Shown: positions 1-9,283, numbered from the stretch's first letter. The stretch: 64,000 nucleotides of DNA from Halomonas sp. Y3 (GCF_024137965.1 NZ_CP099975.1:1240001-1304000); one strand, 5' to 3'. Numbers and translations: made by a program. Notes: generated by a model from the letters alone, not told the origin.

Positions 1-954
1 ATCACCGGCGCTGCCGGCCAGATCAGCTACTCCCTCGCCTTCCGCATCGCCTCCGGCGACATGCTGGGCAAGGACCAGCCGGTCATCCTGCAGCTGCTCG
101 AGATCACCCCGGCCATGGAAGCCCTCAAGGGTGTGGTGATGGAGCTGAACGACTGTGCCTTCCCGCTGGTGCAGGACATCGTCGCCACCGACGATGCCAA
201 CGTCGCCTTCAAGGACGCCGACTTCGCCCTGCTGGTCGGCGCGCGTCCTCGCGGCCCGGGCATGGAGCGCAAGGACCTGCTGGAAGCCAACGCGGCCATC
301 TTCTCCGTGCAGGGCAAGGCCCTGAACGACAACGCCAGCCGCGACGTCAAGGTGCTGGTGGTGGGCAACCCGGCCAACACCAACGCCCTGATCGCCTCCT
401 GCAACGCGCCGGACCTGGATCCCAAGCAGTTCACCGCCATGACTCGCCTGGACCACAACCGCGCCCTGACCCAGCTGGCCCAGAAGACCGGCAAGCACGT
501 CACCGACGTCGAGAGCATGATCATCTGGGGCAACCACAGCGCCACCCAGTACCCCGACATCGCCCACTGCAAGGTCGACGGCAAGCCCGCCGCCGAGCTG
601 GTCGAGCGTGACTGGTACGAGAACACCTTCATTCCGGACGTGCAGCAGCGCGGTGCCGCCATCATCAAGGCCCGCGGCGCCTCCTCCGCGGCCTCCGCGG
701 CCTCTTCCGCCATCGATCACATGCGCGACTGGGCGCTGGGCACCAACGGCCAGATCGTCAGCATGGCGATCCCCTCCGACGGCAGCTACGGCGTCGAGCC
801 GGGTATCATCTACTCCTACCCGGTCACCTGCGAAGGCGGCAAGTACGAGATCGTGCAGGGTCTGGAAGTCGACGAGTTCAGCCGTGGCAAGATGAAGGCC
901 ACCGAAGACGAGCTGCGCGAAGAGCGCGCCGCCGTCGAGCATCTGCTGGGCTGA
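1..954 (+). CDS. mdh: Malate dehydrogenase, 5' end cut by the window
   Basis: NAD-dependent malate dehydrogenase interconverts malate and oxaloacetate in the TCA cycle in the cytoplasm. The reading frame is open from base 1 ([17 protein letters not shown], the end of the Rossmann nucleotide-binding loop), so only about ten N-terminal residues are missing; 317 residues are present. Substrate and catalytic features are visible: the mobile-loop arginines in [28 protein letters not shown] and the catalytic histidine in [11 protein letters not shown]. This pattern belongs to the cytosolic/chloroplast-like MDH group of about 327 residues. A rho-independent terminator follows. Confidence 0.95.
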   Translation: MTGAAGQISYSLAFRIASGDMLGKDQPVILQLLEITPAMEALKGVVMELNDCAFPLVQDIVATDDANVAFKDADFALLVGARPRGPGMERKDLLEANAAIFSVQGKALNDNASRDVKVLVVGNPANTNALIASCNAPDLDPKQFTAMTRLDHNRALTQLAQKTGKHVTDVESMIIWGNHSATQYPDIAHCKVDGKPAAELVERDWYENTFIPDVQQRGAAIIKARGASSAASAASSAIDHMRDWALGTNGQIVSMAIPSDGSYGVEPGIIYSYPVTCEGGKYEIVQGLEVDEFSRGKMKATEDELREERAAVEHLLG

Positions 955-965
955 ACCCCGGCCAT

Positions 966-996
966 GAGCTTTAAGCTGTAAGCTTTAAGCCGTAAG
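966..996. repeat. Heptamer repeat block, left half of an inverted pair
   Basis: Directly after mdh lies a run of imperfect seven-base units (TAAGCTG, TAAGCTT, TAAGCCG, TAAG). Its complement matches the CTTACGG units at 1071-1101. The same arrangement occurs around 34.3-34.7 kb and 58.0-58.1 kb. The block is followed by AAAAACC, as at the 58-kb copy. Confidence 0.75.
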
Positions 997-1031
997 AAAA
1001 ACCCCGCCAGGCCATGCCTGAGCGGGGTTTT
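997..1031 (+). terminator. Rho-independent terminator of mdh
   Basis: The arms AAAACCCCGC and GCGGGGTTTT are perfectly complementary across a 14-base interior (CAGGCCATGCCTGA) that can itself pair, and T residues follow. The A-tract before and T-tract after mean it could work on both strands, serving mdh and the convergent HAD gene. Confidence 0.85.
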
Positions 1032-1060
1032 CAGTTTTGCGGTTCAAGGCTCGCAGCGAC

Positions 1061-1106
<46 letters not shown>

Positions 1107-1108
<2 letters not shown>

Positions 1109-1760
1109 AGCGCAGGCTGATGATCCGCCAGCCGCGGGCCTCGGCCACCTCGCGCAGGGTAGGGTCGGGGTCCACCGCCACCGGGTGGTCGACCTTCTCC
1201 AGCAGCGGCAGGTCGTTGTGGGAGTCGCTGTAGAACCAGGCGTCGTCCAGGGTCAGCTCCTTGTCGGCCAGCCACTCCTCCAGGCGCTGGACCTTGCCCT
1301 CCTGGAAGCTCGGGATGCCCTTCACCCGGCCGGTGTAGCGGCCGTCCACCACCTCGGGCTCCACGGCGATTAGGTCGTCGATGCCCAGCCGCTCGGCGAT
1401 GGGGCCGGTGATGAAGCGGTTGGTGGCGGTGATGATCAGCAGGGTATCGCCGCGGCTGCGGTGGCGGGCCACCAGCTCCTCGCCCCTGGGCAGGATGTGC
1501 GGCTCGATCTTGCTGGCCATGAACTGCTGGTGCCAGGCGGCCAGCTGCTCGGGGCTGTTCTCGGCCAGCGGCTTCAGGGCGATGGCGAGGTAGGCGAGGA
1601 TATCCAGGGTGCCGGCCTCGTAGGCGGCCATATGCTGGTCATTGGCCTCGCGGTAGGCCACCGGGTCCACGGCGCCCTGCTCGAGCAGGAACTCCCCCCA
1701 GGCGTGATCGCTGTCGGTCGACAGCAGCGTGTTGTCCAGGTCGAAGATGGCCAGGCTCAC
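1107..1760 (-). CDS. HAD-IB family phosphatase, SerB-like
   Basis: A cytoplasmic haloacid-dehalogenase phosphohydrolase of 217 residues. The motifs are complete: nucleophile and acid in [10 protein letters not shown], motif II in IITATNR, the lysine near EGKVQRL and motif [13 protein letters not shown]. The alpha-helical cap insertion between motifs I and II is typical of the HAD-IB subgroup, which includes phosphoserine phosphatases. A true serB lies at 52 kb, so this is a paralogue whose substrate is unknown. I chose the GTG at 1760 because GGGAG lies eight bases upstream. An ATG at 1772 adds four residues but has no ribosome site. Confidence 0.85.
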
Positions 1761-1937
1761 GATGACTCCCATGAGTTAGAAAAATGAGATGTGCACGTCG
1801 GGTCGAAAGCCGGCGATTATCGCAGAAGCCGACGCTGGCTGCGACCCGGGCCGGCGGCTTGGCCGCAAGGCGTATTGATGCGCTTCATCGGCTTGTGGAA
1901 GAATGTCGTCAATACTGGTTTCTACAAGGTGAAGTCC

Positions 1938-2429
1938 GTGATCGACGCTGACGGCTTTCGCCCCAACGTTGGCATCATCATCGCCAACGAGCAGGGGCAG
2001 CTGCTCTGGGCGCGTCGTGTAGGGCAGAATGCGTGGCAGTTTCCCCAGGGAGGCATCAAGGCGAACGAGACACCGAAACAGGCACTTTTTCGCGAACTGT
2101 TCGAGGAGATCGGCCTGACCGCCGACGACGTCGAGATTCTTGCCTGCACCCGGGGTTGGCTACGCTACCGCCTGCCGCGACGCATGATTCGTACCAACTC
2201 GAGGCCGGTCTGTATCGGCCAGAAGCAGAAGTGGTTCCTGCTGCGCATACGCTGCCAGGAGAGCCAGATCTGCATGGATGGCACCCCCAAGCCGGAGTTC
2301 GACGGCTGGCGCTGGGTCAGCTACTGGTACCCCCTGGGTCAGGTGGTACCCTTCAAGCGTGAGGTCTACCGGCGTGCGCTCAGGGAGCTCTCGCCCCGGG
2401 CCCAGCGGCTGGCCCTGGGGCACGGCTGA
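1938..2429 (+). CDS. rppH: RNA pyrophosphohydrolase (Nudix)
   Basis: RppH removes pyrophosphate from 5'-triphosphate mRNA ends, which opens transcripts to RNase E decay. The protein is 163 residues. It begins [20 protein letters not shown] as the family does and carries the Nudix box (GGIKANE followed by RELFEEIG). The GTG start at 1938 has AAGGTG six bases upstream. The frame stays open upstream to 1791, but that extension does not resemble the family. ptsP follows 95 bases downstream, the same rppH-ptsP order as in E. coli. Confidence 0.92.
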   Translation: MIDADGFRPNVGIIIANEQGQLLWARRVGQNAWQFPQGGIKANETPKQALFRELFEEIGLTADDVEILACTRGWLRYRLPRRMIRTNSRPVCIGQKQKWFLLRIRCQESQICMDGTPKPEFDGWRWVSYWYPLGQVVPFKREVYRRALRELSPRAQRLALGHG

Positions 2430-2450
2430 ACGACCGGGGCCGAGCACCAG

Positions 2451-2479
2451 GGCCGGCGGCGAGGAACCTCGCGCCGGCC
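2451..2479. other. Strong hairpin between rppH and ptsP
   Basis: The arms GGCCGGC/GCCGGCC and GCGAGG/CCTCGC pair around an AA turn with one bulged G. No T-tract follows, so it is not a classical terminator. It may be a processing or stability element between two cotranscribed genes. Confidence 0.5.
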
Positions 2480-2524
2480 AGGCAGTCACGATAATAATTC
2501 ATCAGAATGGAAGACGGCACGCCC

Positions 2525-4783
2525 ATGCTCGAGGTCCTGCGCCGCATCACACAGGAAGTTACCGGGGCCCGCAGCCTGGACGCGGCGCTTGCCACCATGG
2601 TGCGGCGCATCCGCAAGGCCATGGAAACCGACGTCTGCTCCTTCTACCTCTACGACGAGGAGATCGAGCGGCTGGTGCTGATGGAGACCATCGGCCTGCG
2701 CACCCAGGCGGTGGGCCGCGTGGCGCTGCCGGTGGGCGAGGGGCTGGTGGGCCTGGTGGCCAGCCGTGAGGAGCCCCTCAACCTCGAGGATGCCCAGGCG
2801 CATCCGCAGTTCCGCTACTTCGAAGCGACCGGCGAGGAGCGCTACTCCAGTTTCCTTGGCGTGCCCATCATCCATCAGCGCCGCATGCTCGGCGTGCTGG
2901 TGGTGCAGCAGGCCGAGAAGCGCCGCTACGGCGAGGAGGACGAGGCCTTCCTGGTGACCATGGCGGCTCAGCTTGCCGGCGTGCTGGCCCATGCGCTGGC
3001 CACCGGCAACCTGACCCGCCCGAGCCTGCAGGGGCAGGTGCAGTTCAAGGGGGTGGCCGCCTCCCCGGGCATGGCCATCGGCGAGGCGGTGGTGATCGCC
3101 CCGCCCGCCGACCTGGATAGCGTCCCCGACCTGATTCCCACCGACGTCGACTACGAGATCACCCGCCTCAAGGAGGCGATCGGCCGCGTGCGCGAGGAGC
3201 TGCGTGCCGCCGCCGAGCGCCTGGCCAACCGGGTCTCGGCCCAGGAGCTGGCGCTCTTCGAGGTCTACCAGCAGATGCTCAGCGAGGCGGCGCTCTCCCA
3301 GGAGGTGGAGAAGCGCATCCGCGAGGGGCAGTGGGCGCCCGGCGCCCTGGCCGACGTGGTCAAGCGCCACGTCCAGTACCTGGAGCGGGTCGACGACGAC
3401 TACCTGCGCGAGCGCTCCGCCGACGTGCGTGACCTGGGGCGCCGCGTGCTGGCGCACCTGCAGGAGGAGACCCCCCAGACCCCGGAGGTCTTCCCCGAGA
3501 GCACCATCCTGGTCGGCGACGAGATCAGCGTGGCGCTGCTCGGCGAGGTGCCCCGGGAGAAGCTGGCCGGCCTGGTCTCGGTGCGCGGCTCCAGCACCTC
3601 CCACGTGGCGATTCTCGCCCGGGCCATGGGCATTCCCACGGTGCTCGGCATGGTCGACCTGCCGCTGCCGAGGCTCTCCGGCGCCCGGGTGATCCTGGAT
3701 GGCCACCGCGGGCGGCTCTTCGTGCGCCCCGGCGAGGAGCGGATTACCCACTACCAGGCCATGATCGACGAGGAGCGGGCCCTGGCCGAGGTGCTCGAGC
3801 ACGAGCAGGACCTGCCCAGCCGCACCCCGGACGGCCACGACATGCCGCTGATGGTCAACACCGGCCTTGCCGTGGATGCCGTGGCTTCCCTCAAGAATCG
3901 TGTCAGCGGGGTGGGGCTCTACCGCACCGAGGTGCCCTTCATGGTCACCGAGCGCTTCCCCGGGGAGCAGGAGCAGACCCGTCTCTATCGCGATCAGCTC
4001 GAGAGCTTCGCGCCGCTGCCGGTGGTGATGCGCACCCTGGATATCGGCGGCGACAAGGACCTGCCCTACTTCCCCATCGAGGAGGCCAACCCCTTCCTCG
4101 GCTGGCGGGGTATCCGCGTGACCCTCGACCACCCCGAGGTGCTGATGGTGCAGCTGCGCGCCATGCTGCGCGCCTCCCAGGGCATGGGCAATCTCCAGGT
4201 GCTGCTGCCCATGATCACCAACGTCGACGAGGTCGACGACGCCCTCAAGCTGCTCGATCGCGCCATCGTCGAGCTCGACGAGGAGGGGGTGAAGGTCTCG
4301 CGTCCGCGGGTCGGGGTGATGATCGAGGTGCCGGCGACCCTCTACCAGCTGGATGCCCTGGCCCGGCGCGCCGACTTCTTCTCGGTGGGCAGCAACGACC
4401 TGACCCAGTACCTGCTGGCGGTGGATCGCAACAACCCCCGGGTCGCCGACCTCTACGACGCCTGCCACCCGGCGGTGCTCTCCGCCATGGCGACCCTGGC
4501 GCGAGAGTCGCGACGGCTCAAGATGCCGATCTCGGTGTGTGGCGAGCTGGCAGGCGACCCGGCCGGTGCCCTGCTGCTGATGGGCATGGGCTTCGACGCC
4601 CTCTCCATGAACGCCCCCAGCCTGCCCAAGGTGCGCGCCGCCATTCGCCGCGTGCCGCTGCAGAGCGCCCGGGAGCTGGTGGAGGAGACCCTGCGTCTCG
4701 ACACCCCCGGCGAGGTTCGCCGTCATCTGGGCAACCGCCTGGACGGCTGGGACCTGGCCCACCTGCTGCCGCCGCGGGATTGA
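2525..4783 (+). CDS. ptsP: PTS enzyme I-Ntr, PEP-protein phosphotransferase
   Basis: EI-Ntr takes phosphate from phosphoenolpyruvate and passes it to NPr, feeding the nitrogen-related PTS regulatory branch. The 752-residue protein has an N-terminal GAF domain (about residues 17-150), then the enzyme I fold. The phospho-histidine is near residue 360 in GSSTSHVAILARAMG, and the PEP-binding TIM barrel carries GVGLYRTEVPFM and the acid/base cysteine near residue 672 in SVCGELAGDP. I start at MLEVLRRITQEV, which aligns with the E. coli start. An in-frame ATG at 2507 would add six residues. No HPr or EIIA gene is in the window. Confidence 0.93.
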   Translation: MLEVLRRITQEVTGARSLDAALATMVRRIRKAMETDVCSFYLYDEEIERLVLMETIGLRTQAVGRVALPVGEGLVGLVASREEPLNLEDAQAHPQFRYFEATGEERYSSFLGVPIIHQRRMLGVLVVQQAEKRRYGEEDEAFLVTMAAQLAGVLAHALATGNLTRPSLQGQVQFKGVAASPGMAIGEAVVIAPPADLDSVPDLIPTDVDYEITRLKEAIGRVREELRAAAERLANRVSAQELALFEVYQQMLSEAALSQEVEKRIREGQWAPGALADVVKRHVQYLERVDDDYLRERSADVRDLGRRVLAHLQEETPQTPEVFPESTILVGDEISVALLGEVPREKLAGLVSVRGSSTSHVAILARAMGIPTVLGMVDLPLPRLSGARVILDGHRGRLFVRPGEERITHYQAMIDEERALAEVLEHEQDLPSRTPDGHDMPLMVNTGLAVDAVASLKNRVSGVGLYRTEVPFMVTERFPGEQEQTRLYRDQLESFAPLPVVMRTLDIGGDKDLPYFPIEEANPFLGWRGIRVTLDHPEVLMVQLRAMLRASQGMGNLQVLLPMITNVDEVDDALKLLDRAIVELDEEGVKVSRPRVGVMIEVPATLYQLDALARRADFFSVGSNDLTQYLLAVDRNNPRVADLYDACHPAVLSAMATLARESRRLKMPISVCGELAGDPAGALLLMGMGFDALSMNAPSLPKVRAAIRRVPLQSARELVEETLRLDTPGEVRRHLGNRLDGWDLAHLLPPRD

Positions 4784-4792
4784 CGGCGACAG

Positions 4793-4833
4793 TGTAGGAG
4801 CCCGATTTATCGGCGATTGGCCTATCGGGCGAT
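4793..4833. repeat. REP element, GTAGGAGCCC type
   Basis: The sequence TGTAGGAGCCCGATTTATCG is followed by a second arm carrying CTATCGGGCGAT. The hairpin core is CCGATTTATCGG. The far arm overlaps the last codons and the stop of the minus-strand TANGO2-like gene. It belongs to the same family as the copies at 8.3, 9.3-9.5, 11.4-11.6 and 56.2 kb. Confidence 0.8.
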
Positions 4834-5595
4834 CCTGACCCGATGGCTGCTCTCCCCCAGCGCCACTCCACGCGGCCCGAAGCGTCGCTCGCCGATCTCG
4901 ATATGCCCGCTGGCATGCCAGCTCACCCAGGTCATGGCCCGGGTGCCGTAGTGCTCTCCCAGGATAAAGGCGGAGGAGAGCATGCGCTCCATCTCCACTC
5001 CCACGCCGGTCTGTGGCAGCTGTTCGTCATCGGCCCGGCGCGGGTCGGCCATGGCCGCCAGGGCATCCTCGGGCCAGCGGCCGTGGCGCAGGCTGGCGGC
5101 GAGCCCCTGGCGCACCTCGATCAGCTTCGGCCAGGGGGTATTGAGGCTGGCATTGGAGAGGCCGTGTAGGCCCGGCGAGACCTCCCGCAGGGTGACGCCG
5201 TCGAGCCCACGGTGCAGATGCCAGAGCCGTTCGCCGTCGCCGGCCAGCAGGTTGAAGCCGGCGTAGCGCTCGGCCTCGCCCATGGCCAGGCGGTCGAGCC
5301 AGGCGGGCAGGTCGGGGCAGGTGAGGGCGTGGTGGACCAGCTCCCCGCGGCTGGGGGCGCCGTCGGGCACCCGGAGGCGCGGCTCGCGGACGTTGGTCAC
5401 CGCGGCGAGGCGGCCCCGGCGATGCACGGCCAGCCAGCTGCCGCCGGCCTCCAGGTCGCGGCCGCCCAGGATATCGGGGGAGGCGTCCCAGGGAGCCAGG
5501 GGGGCAGCAGGGCGGGCGTGGAACTCGTCGCGGTTGGCGACCAGTCGCAGCGGCCATTCGCTGCCGGGGCGATGGTCAAAGGTGATCAGGCACAT
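4822..5595 (-). CDS. NRDE/TANGO2 family protein
   Basis: A 257-residue cytoplasmic protein starting MCLITFDHRPGSEWPLRLVA and continuing with the NRDE signature (ANRDEFHARP). Cys2 at the N-terminus would become terminal after Met removal, as in Ntn-hydrolase-like members. Further conserved pieces include LGGRDLEAGGSWLA and the NVR segment. The bacterial members are uncharacterised; the human homologue TANGO2 is linked to haem and lipid handling. The stop codon lies in the distal arm of a REP element, so the last residues may have been replaced by that element. Confidence 0.85.
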   Translation of the reverse strand: MCLITFDHRPGSEWPLRLVANRDEFHARPAAPLAPWDASPDILGGRDLEAGGSWLAVHRRGRLAAVTNVREPRLRVPDGAPSRGELVHHALTCPDLPAWLDRLAMGEAERYAGFNLLAGDGERLWHLHRGLDGVTLREVSPGLHGLSNASLNTPWPKLIEVRQGLAASLRHGRWPEDALAAMADPRRADDEQLPQTGVGVEMERMLSSAFILGEHYGTRAMTWVSWHASGHIEIGERRFGPRGVALGESSHRVRIAR

Positions 5596-5725
5596 GGCGG
5601 CAGCTTAGCGGCTTCCCCGAAGCCGGGGAAGCGTCCGGGGGCCGGGACGCCGCGCTGCGCCATGACAGGCGCGCGCGCCCGGCGTACACTCGTGCGTCAA
5701 TCTCGTGACTTGGCCAGGGATGACA

Positions 5726-6757
5726 ATGCGAGTCGATAATGGCCGCCAGCGGCGGCTTCCCGTTCCACTGCGCTGGGCGCTGCTGATCCAGCTAGCCTTG
5801 CTGCTGGCCGGCCTCGCCCTGCTGGCGCTGGGTGCCGGCCCCGGCTGGCTGTTGCTGCTGCTGGCGCTGTCGCTTGGCAGTGTCGCCGTGGCGGCCTGGG
5901 TTCTCCCGGCCGAGCCTCCGGTGCCCCTGACGCCCGCCATCGGCCCGCGGCTGCCGACGCCGGCCGCGGCGCCGCCCGCGCCTACCGGAAGCGGCGATGA
6001 GCAGCTGCGCCGCCGCCTGCAGAGCCTGGAGGAGGATCTGGTCCGCTGCGACCAGCGCGTCGGCCGCCTGGCCGCCGGGCGGGCCCGCGCCCGTGAGGAG
6101 TCGCGGCTCAAGTCCGACTACCTGACCCTGCTGGGCCGGGAGCTGAGCCCCCTGCGGGAGCAGGTGGAGGCGCTGCTGCAGGAGCCCGCCGATGCCGCGC
6201 CCCGCAGCCGGCGCGCCACTCTCGAGGAGCTGCGCGACCGCCTGGGGGATCTCGAGGTGCTGCTCGAGGGGATCGCCGGTTCGGAGCCGCCCCCCGCAGC
6301 CGCTGTCACTGCCGCTGCTGCCCCCGCGGCTGCTCCGGCGCCGTCCGTGCGGCGGGGCAGGCGCCTGCTGATCGTCGACGACGGCCCCGTCAACCTGATG
6401 CTGGCCCGGCAGGTGCTGGAACGCGAGGGTTACGAGGTGCGAACCGCCACTTCCGGCGCCGAGGCGCTGGCCTGCCTGGAGCAGGTGCCCTTCGACCTGG
6501 TGCTGATGGATATCTTCATGCCCGGCATGGATGGCGTGGAGACCAGCCGCCGCTGGCGCGACGTGGAGATCGAGCGCTACCCCGGCAAGCGCAGCGTCCT
6601 AGTGGCCCTGACCGCCAACGCCAGCGCCGAGGACCGCAAGCGCTTCGTCGCCGCGGGCCTTGACGACTACCTGGCCAAGCCCTACCGCCCCCAGCAGCTG
6701 ATCGACCTGGTCAACCGCTGGCTGCCCCCGTCCCGTGAGGAAGTCCCCCACCCATGA
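5726..6757 (+). CDS. Membrane-anchored receiver protein with degenerate histidine-kinase core
   Basis: A 343-residue protein with two hydrophobic segments (about residues 15-60), a proline/alanine linker, a coiled coil (about 90-190), a second Ala/Pro linker and a full receiver domain (about 210-335). The receiver has acidic residues in LIVDDGPVN, the phospho-acceptor Asp262 in [13 protein letters not shown], the Thr in VALTANA and Lys in LAKPY. The coiled coil contains [16 protein letters not shown], which resembles a HisKA H-box, but the histidine is replaced by Arg and no HATPase domain follows. The start is the ATG at 5726, with AGGGA five bases upstream. Its stop overlaps the next start by ATGA. 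The signalling partner is unknown. Confidence 0.8.
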   Translation: MRVDNGRQRRLPVPLRWALLIQLALLLAGLALLALGAGPGWLLLLLALSLGSVAVAAWVLPAEPPVPLTPAIGPRLPTPAAAPPAPTGSGDEQLRRRLQSLEEDLVRCDQRVGRLAAGRARAREESRLKSDYLTLLGRELSPLREQVEALLQEPADAAPRSRRATLEELRDRLGDLEVLLEGIAGSEPPPAAAVTAAAAPAAAPAPSVRRGRRLLIVDDGPVNLMLARQVLEREGYEVRTATSGAEALACLEQVPFDLVLMDIFMPGMDGVETSRRWRDVEIERYPGKRSVLVALTANASAEDRKRFVAAGLDDYLAKPYRPQQLIDLVNRWLPPSREEVPHP

Positions 6758-7548
6758 GCATGCTGCCCATCCTTCTTGGCTACCTGGCGCTGGGCGCCGC
6801 CGCCGGCACCATGGCCGGCCTGTTCGGCGTCGGCGGTGGCCTGATCATCGTCCCCGCCCTGGTGTTTGCCTTCGGCCTGCAGGGCGTGGCCCCGGAGGTC
6901 ACCATGCACCTGGCGGTGGGCACGTCCCTTGCCACCATCGTGGTGACCGGTGCCTCCTCCGCCTGGGCGCACTACCAGAAGGGCAGCATCCATCGCGAGT
7001 GGTTCCTGGCCCTGCTGCCCGGGCTGCTGCTGGGCGCCATCGGCGGTGTCTTCGTGGCGGGAGCGCTCTCCGGCGGCGTGCTGGGCACCCTGTTCGGCCT
7101 CTTCGTGCTGGCGGTGGCCGTGCGCATGGTGCTCGACCGCGGCCCGGTGCCCGGCAGCGTGGCGCCTGGCCGCGGCGGCATGGCGGTTGCCGGCGGCGTG
7201 ATCGGCGGCGTCTCAGCGCTGTTCGGCATCGGCGGCGGCACCCTCTGCGTGCCCTGGCTGACCCGCTGCGGCGCCGAGATGACCCGGGCCGTGGGCACCT
7301 CTGCCGCCTGCGGCATTCCCATCGCCCTGTTCGGCGCCGCCACCTTCGCCGTGGTCGGCTGGGGCAATGCCCAGCTGCCCGCCGGCGCCACCGGCTTCGT
7401 GATGTGGCCCGCCTTCCTCGGCATCGTGCTGGCCAGCGTGCCCTTTGCCCGCCTGGGCGCGCGCCTGGCCCACCGTCTGCCTGCCCGGGTGCTCAAGCTC
7501 GCCTTCGCCGCGCTGCTGACCCTGGTCGGCCTGCGTTTTCTTCTGTAG
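6754..7548 (+). CDS. TauE/SafE family sulfite/organosulfonate exporter-like permease
   Basis: A 264-residue polytopic inner-membrane protein with about eight hydrophobic segments. It has the duplicated glycine-rich motif of the family, seen as [19 protein letters not shown] near residue 20 and again as [19 protein letters not shown] near residue 150. Members export sulfite, sulfoacetate or related anions; the substrate here cannot be read from sequence. It is translationally coupled to the receiver protein upstream by a 4-bp overlap. Its TAG stop lies in TGTAGGAGCCC, whose GGAG also serves as the ribosome site of lgt. Confidence 0.88.
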   Translation: MSMLPILLGYLALGAAAGTMAGLFGVGGGLIIVPALVFAFGLQGVAPEVTMHLAVGTSLATIVVTGASSAWAHYQKGSIHREWFLALLPGLLLGAIGGVFVAGALSGGVLGTLFGLFVLAVAVRMVLDRGPVPGSVAPGRGGMAVAGGVIGGVSALFGIGGGTLCVPWLTRCGAEMTRAVGTSAACGIPIALFGAATFAVVGWGNAQLPAGATGFVMWPAFLGIVLASVPFARLGARLAHRLPARVLKLAFAALLTLVGLRFLL

Positions 7549-7555
7549 GAGCCCC
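7544..7555. repeat. Possible REP remnant at the tauE-lgt junction
   Basis: TGTAGGAGCCC, identical to the first eleven bases of the REP family, spans the tauE-like stop codon and the Shine-Dalgarno site of lgt. No hairpin follows, so this may be coincidence. Confidence 0.3.
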
Positions 7556-7556
7556 C

Positions 7557-8351
7557 ATGCTGAACTACCCCGACATCGACCCGGTTGCCATTTCCCTGGG
7601 TCCCTTCCAGGTCCACTGGTATGGCCTGATGTACGTGATCGGCTTCGTGGCCGCCTGGTTCCTGGGGCGCCGCCGCGCCGCGCGCATCGGCCTCACCCAC
7701 GACGACATCGGCGACCTGCTCTTCTACTGCGCCATCGGCGTGGTGGTGGGCGGCCGGCTCGGCTATGCGCTCTTCTACGGCCTGGGCCAGTGGGCCGGCG
7801 ATCCGCTGTGGATCCTGCGGGTCTGGGACGGCGGCATGAGCTTCCACGGCGGCCTCGCCGGCGTGCTGCTCGCCTCCTGGTGGTTCGCCCGCAAGAAGAG
7901 GCTGGCCTACTTTACCCTGACCGACTTCGTGGCCCCCCTGGTGCCCATCGGCCTCGGCGCTGGGCGCATCGGTAACTTCATCAACCGCGAGCTGCCGGGC
8001 CGCGTCACCGAGCTGCCCTGGGGCATGCCGTTCCCGGGCCTCGGGCCCGAGCCGCGCCACCCCTCGGCGCTCTATGAGGCGGTGCTGGAAGGGGCGGTGC
8101 TCTTCGTGGTGCTCTGGTTCGTCTCCGCGAAACCCCGCGCCCGCGGCCTGGTCTCAGGGCTCTTCCTCACCCTCTATGGAGTCTTCCGCTTCGCGGTGGA
8201 GTTCGTACGCCTGCCCGACGCCCATATCGGCTTCATCGCCTTCGGCTGGGTGACCATGGGCATGCTCCTGACCCTGCCGATGATCATCGCCGGCCTGGCG
8301 CTTATCGCCTGGTCGCGCAGCCAGCCGGTGGATGCTCGCTCCGCCCCGTAG
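7557..8351 (+). CDS. lgt: Prolipoprotein diacylglyceryl transferase
   Basis: Lgt transfers a diacylglyceryl group from phosphatidylglycerol to the lipobox cysteine of prolipoproteins in the inner membrane. The 264-residue protein has about seven membrane spans, the early HWYGLMY motif and the family signature [13 protein letters not shown] near residue 140. The start ATG follows TAGGAG by five bases. The stop codon TAG is the one embedded in a GTAGGAGCCC REP element, so the C-terminus (DARSAP) may have been set by that insertion. thyA lies downstream, as in many Proteobacteria, after a toxin-antitoxin and REP insert. Confidence 0.93.
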   Translation: MLNYPDIDPVAISLGPFQVHWYGLMYVIGFVAAWFLGRRRAARIGLTHDDIGDLLFYCAIGVVVGGRLGYALFYGLGQWAGDPLWILRVWDGGMSFHGGLAGVLLASWWFARKKRLAYFTLTDFVAPLVPIGLGAGRIGNFINRELPGRVTELPWGMPFPGLGPEPRHPSALYEAVLEGAVLFVVLWFVSAKPRARGLVSGLFLTLYGVFRFAVEFVRLPDAHIGFIAFGWVTMGMLLTLPMIIAGLALIAWSRSQPVDARSAP

Positions 8352-8390
8352 GAGCCCGATTTATCGGTGGTCCGACACGTCGGCGATTGG
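8348..8390. repeat. REP element with two hairpins after lgt
   Basis: GTAGGAGCCCGATTTATCGG is followed by TGG and CCGACACGTCGG, then CGATTGG. Two short palindromes (CCGATTTATCGG and CCGACACGTCGG) are placed in tandem. The TAG inside GTAGGAG is the lgt stop codon. The copy at 9445-9487 is almost identical. Confidence 0.85.
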
Positions 8391-8420
8391 TGCCCACTAA
8401 CGATGAGAGAGGCAGGAGAT

Positions 8421-8720
8421 ATGCGACTAACGCCAGAGCAGGTTGCCATCATCAAACAAGCCGCCGTTGAGGTCTTCGGTGACGAGGTCATCGTGAAGCT
8501 CTTCGGATCACGCCTGGATGACGCCGTGCGGGGCGGAGACATTGACCTGCTGGTGGAGAGCTCGGACCTCATCGAGAACAGGATGGACAAGATGCTGACC
8601 TTGACGGCGCGTCTGCAGCTTCGCCTCGGTGATCAACCGATTGATATCCTTGTGGTCGATCCATCCACGCCCTTGAACCCCGTGCATCGCCATGCCATTC
8701 AGACAGGTCAAGCGCTATGA
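8421..8720 (+). CDS. MNT-domain nucleotidyltransferase antitoxin, MntA-like
   Basis: A 99-residue minimal nucleotidyltransferase. It has the GS motif at residues 29-30 (KLFGSRLDDAVRGGDIDLL) and the paired aspartates 40 and 42 of the polymerase-beta fold. In characterised HEPN-MNT pairs this enzyme modifies the HEPN toxin, adding AMP to the tyrosine near its active site, and so neutralises it. The ATG at 8421 is preceded by GAGAGG and AGGAG; an upstream ATG at 8403 lacks a clear site. The gene overlaps the HEPN gene by ATGA. Base composition is lower in GC than its neighbours, consistent with acquisition. Confidence 0.85.
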   Translation: MRLTPEQVAIIKQAAVEVFGDEVIVKLFGSRLDDAVRGGDIDLLVESSDLIENRMDKMLTLTARLQLRLGDQPIDILVVDPSTPLNPVHRHAIQTGQAL

Positions 8721-9262
8721 CTGATGACTCGCAGCCGCTGCTTCCCATTGATCGTTTTCTCTGGACCCTCGATATCGTTGAGCGTGAGGGGAGGCACCTT
8801 CGCTATAGCTGGAAAAGCCTGTTCGCCAGCGGGAGTAATCTCGGGGCCGACTGGGTCGCTTCTCTCGAGCAGCACCCAGAGGAGGCGATAAGGCTCGAGG
8901 CCTTTGTATCGCGCTTCAGTCGAATGCAGGACACCATTGCCGATAAGCTGATTCCGCGCTGGCTGCAGAGCCTTGCCGAGCGCACCGGCAGCCAGATCGA
9001 GAACCTGAATCGTGCTGAGCGGCTGGGCGTATTGGAAAGCACGGAGCAGTGGCTGGCTGCCCGCAAGCTTCGTAACCAGCTGGTTCACGAGTATATGCAG
9101 GACCCTAATGCCTTTGCCGCCGCGCTGGCCGCGGCTAGGGAGTACTCCCTGATGTTGATGGCGACCTACAATCGTATACGTGGCTATGCCGAACGGCGCA
9201 TGGCTCTTGAAGCGGAGCTGCCCGAGTCTCTGGTACTGCCCAACCAGCATCCCCAACGGTAA
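8717..9262 (+). CDS. HEPN-like toxin, HepT family
   Basis: A 181-residue helical protein with the HEPN ribonuclease motif R-x4-H-x-Y, seen as RNQLVHEY (Arg119, His124, Tyr126). HepT-type proteins are RNases that act on tRNA or mRNA and are silenced by adenylylation of the motif tyrosine by the partner MNT protein. Translational coupling to the MNT gene supports the assignment. It is longer than classical HepT (about 110-140 residues), so it may belong to a variant subfamily. REP elements flank the pair on both sides. Confidence 0.78.
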   Translation: MTDDSQPLLPIDRFLWTLDIVEREGRHLRYSWKSLFASGSNLGADWVASLEQHPEEAIRLEAFVSRFSRMQDTIADKLIPRWLQSLAERTGSQIENLNRAERLGVLESTEQWLAARKLRNQLVHEYMQDPNAFAAALAAAREYSLMLMATYNRIRGYAERRMALEAELPESLVLPNQHPQR

Positions 9263-9283
9263 GTGGGCCAGACCCCGAAAGTC

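Noticed and set aside
2486..4762. Long minus-strand open frame of 758 codons opposite ptsP
   Set aside because: It mirrors the ptsP frame, has His/Gly/Gln-rich composition typical of antisense GC-rich DNA and no recognisable domain; ptsP itself is unambiguous.
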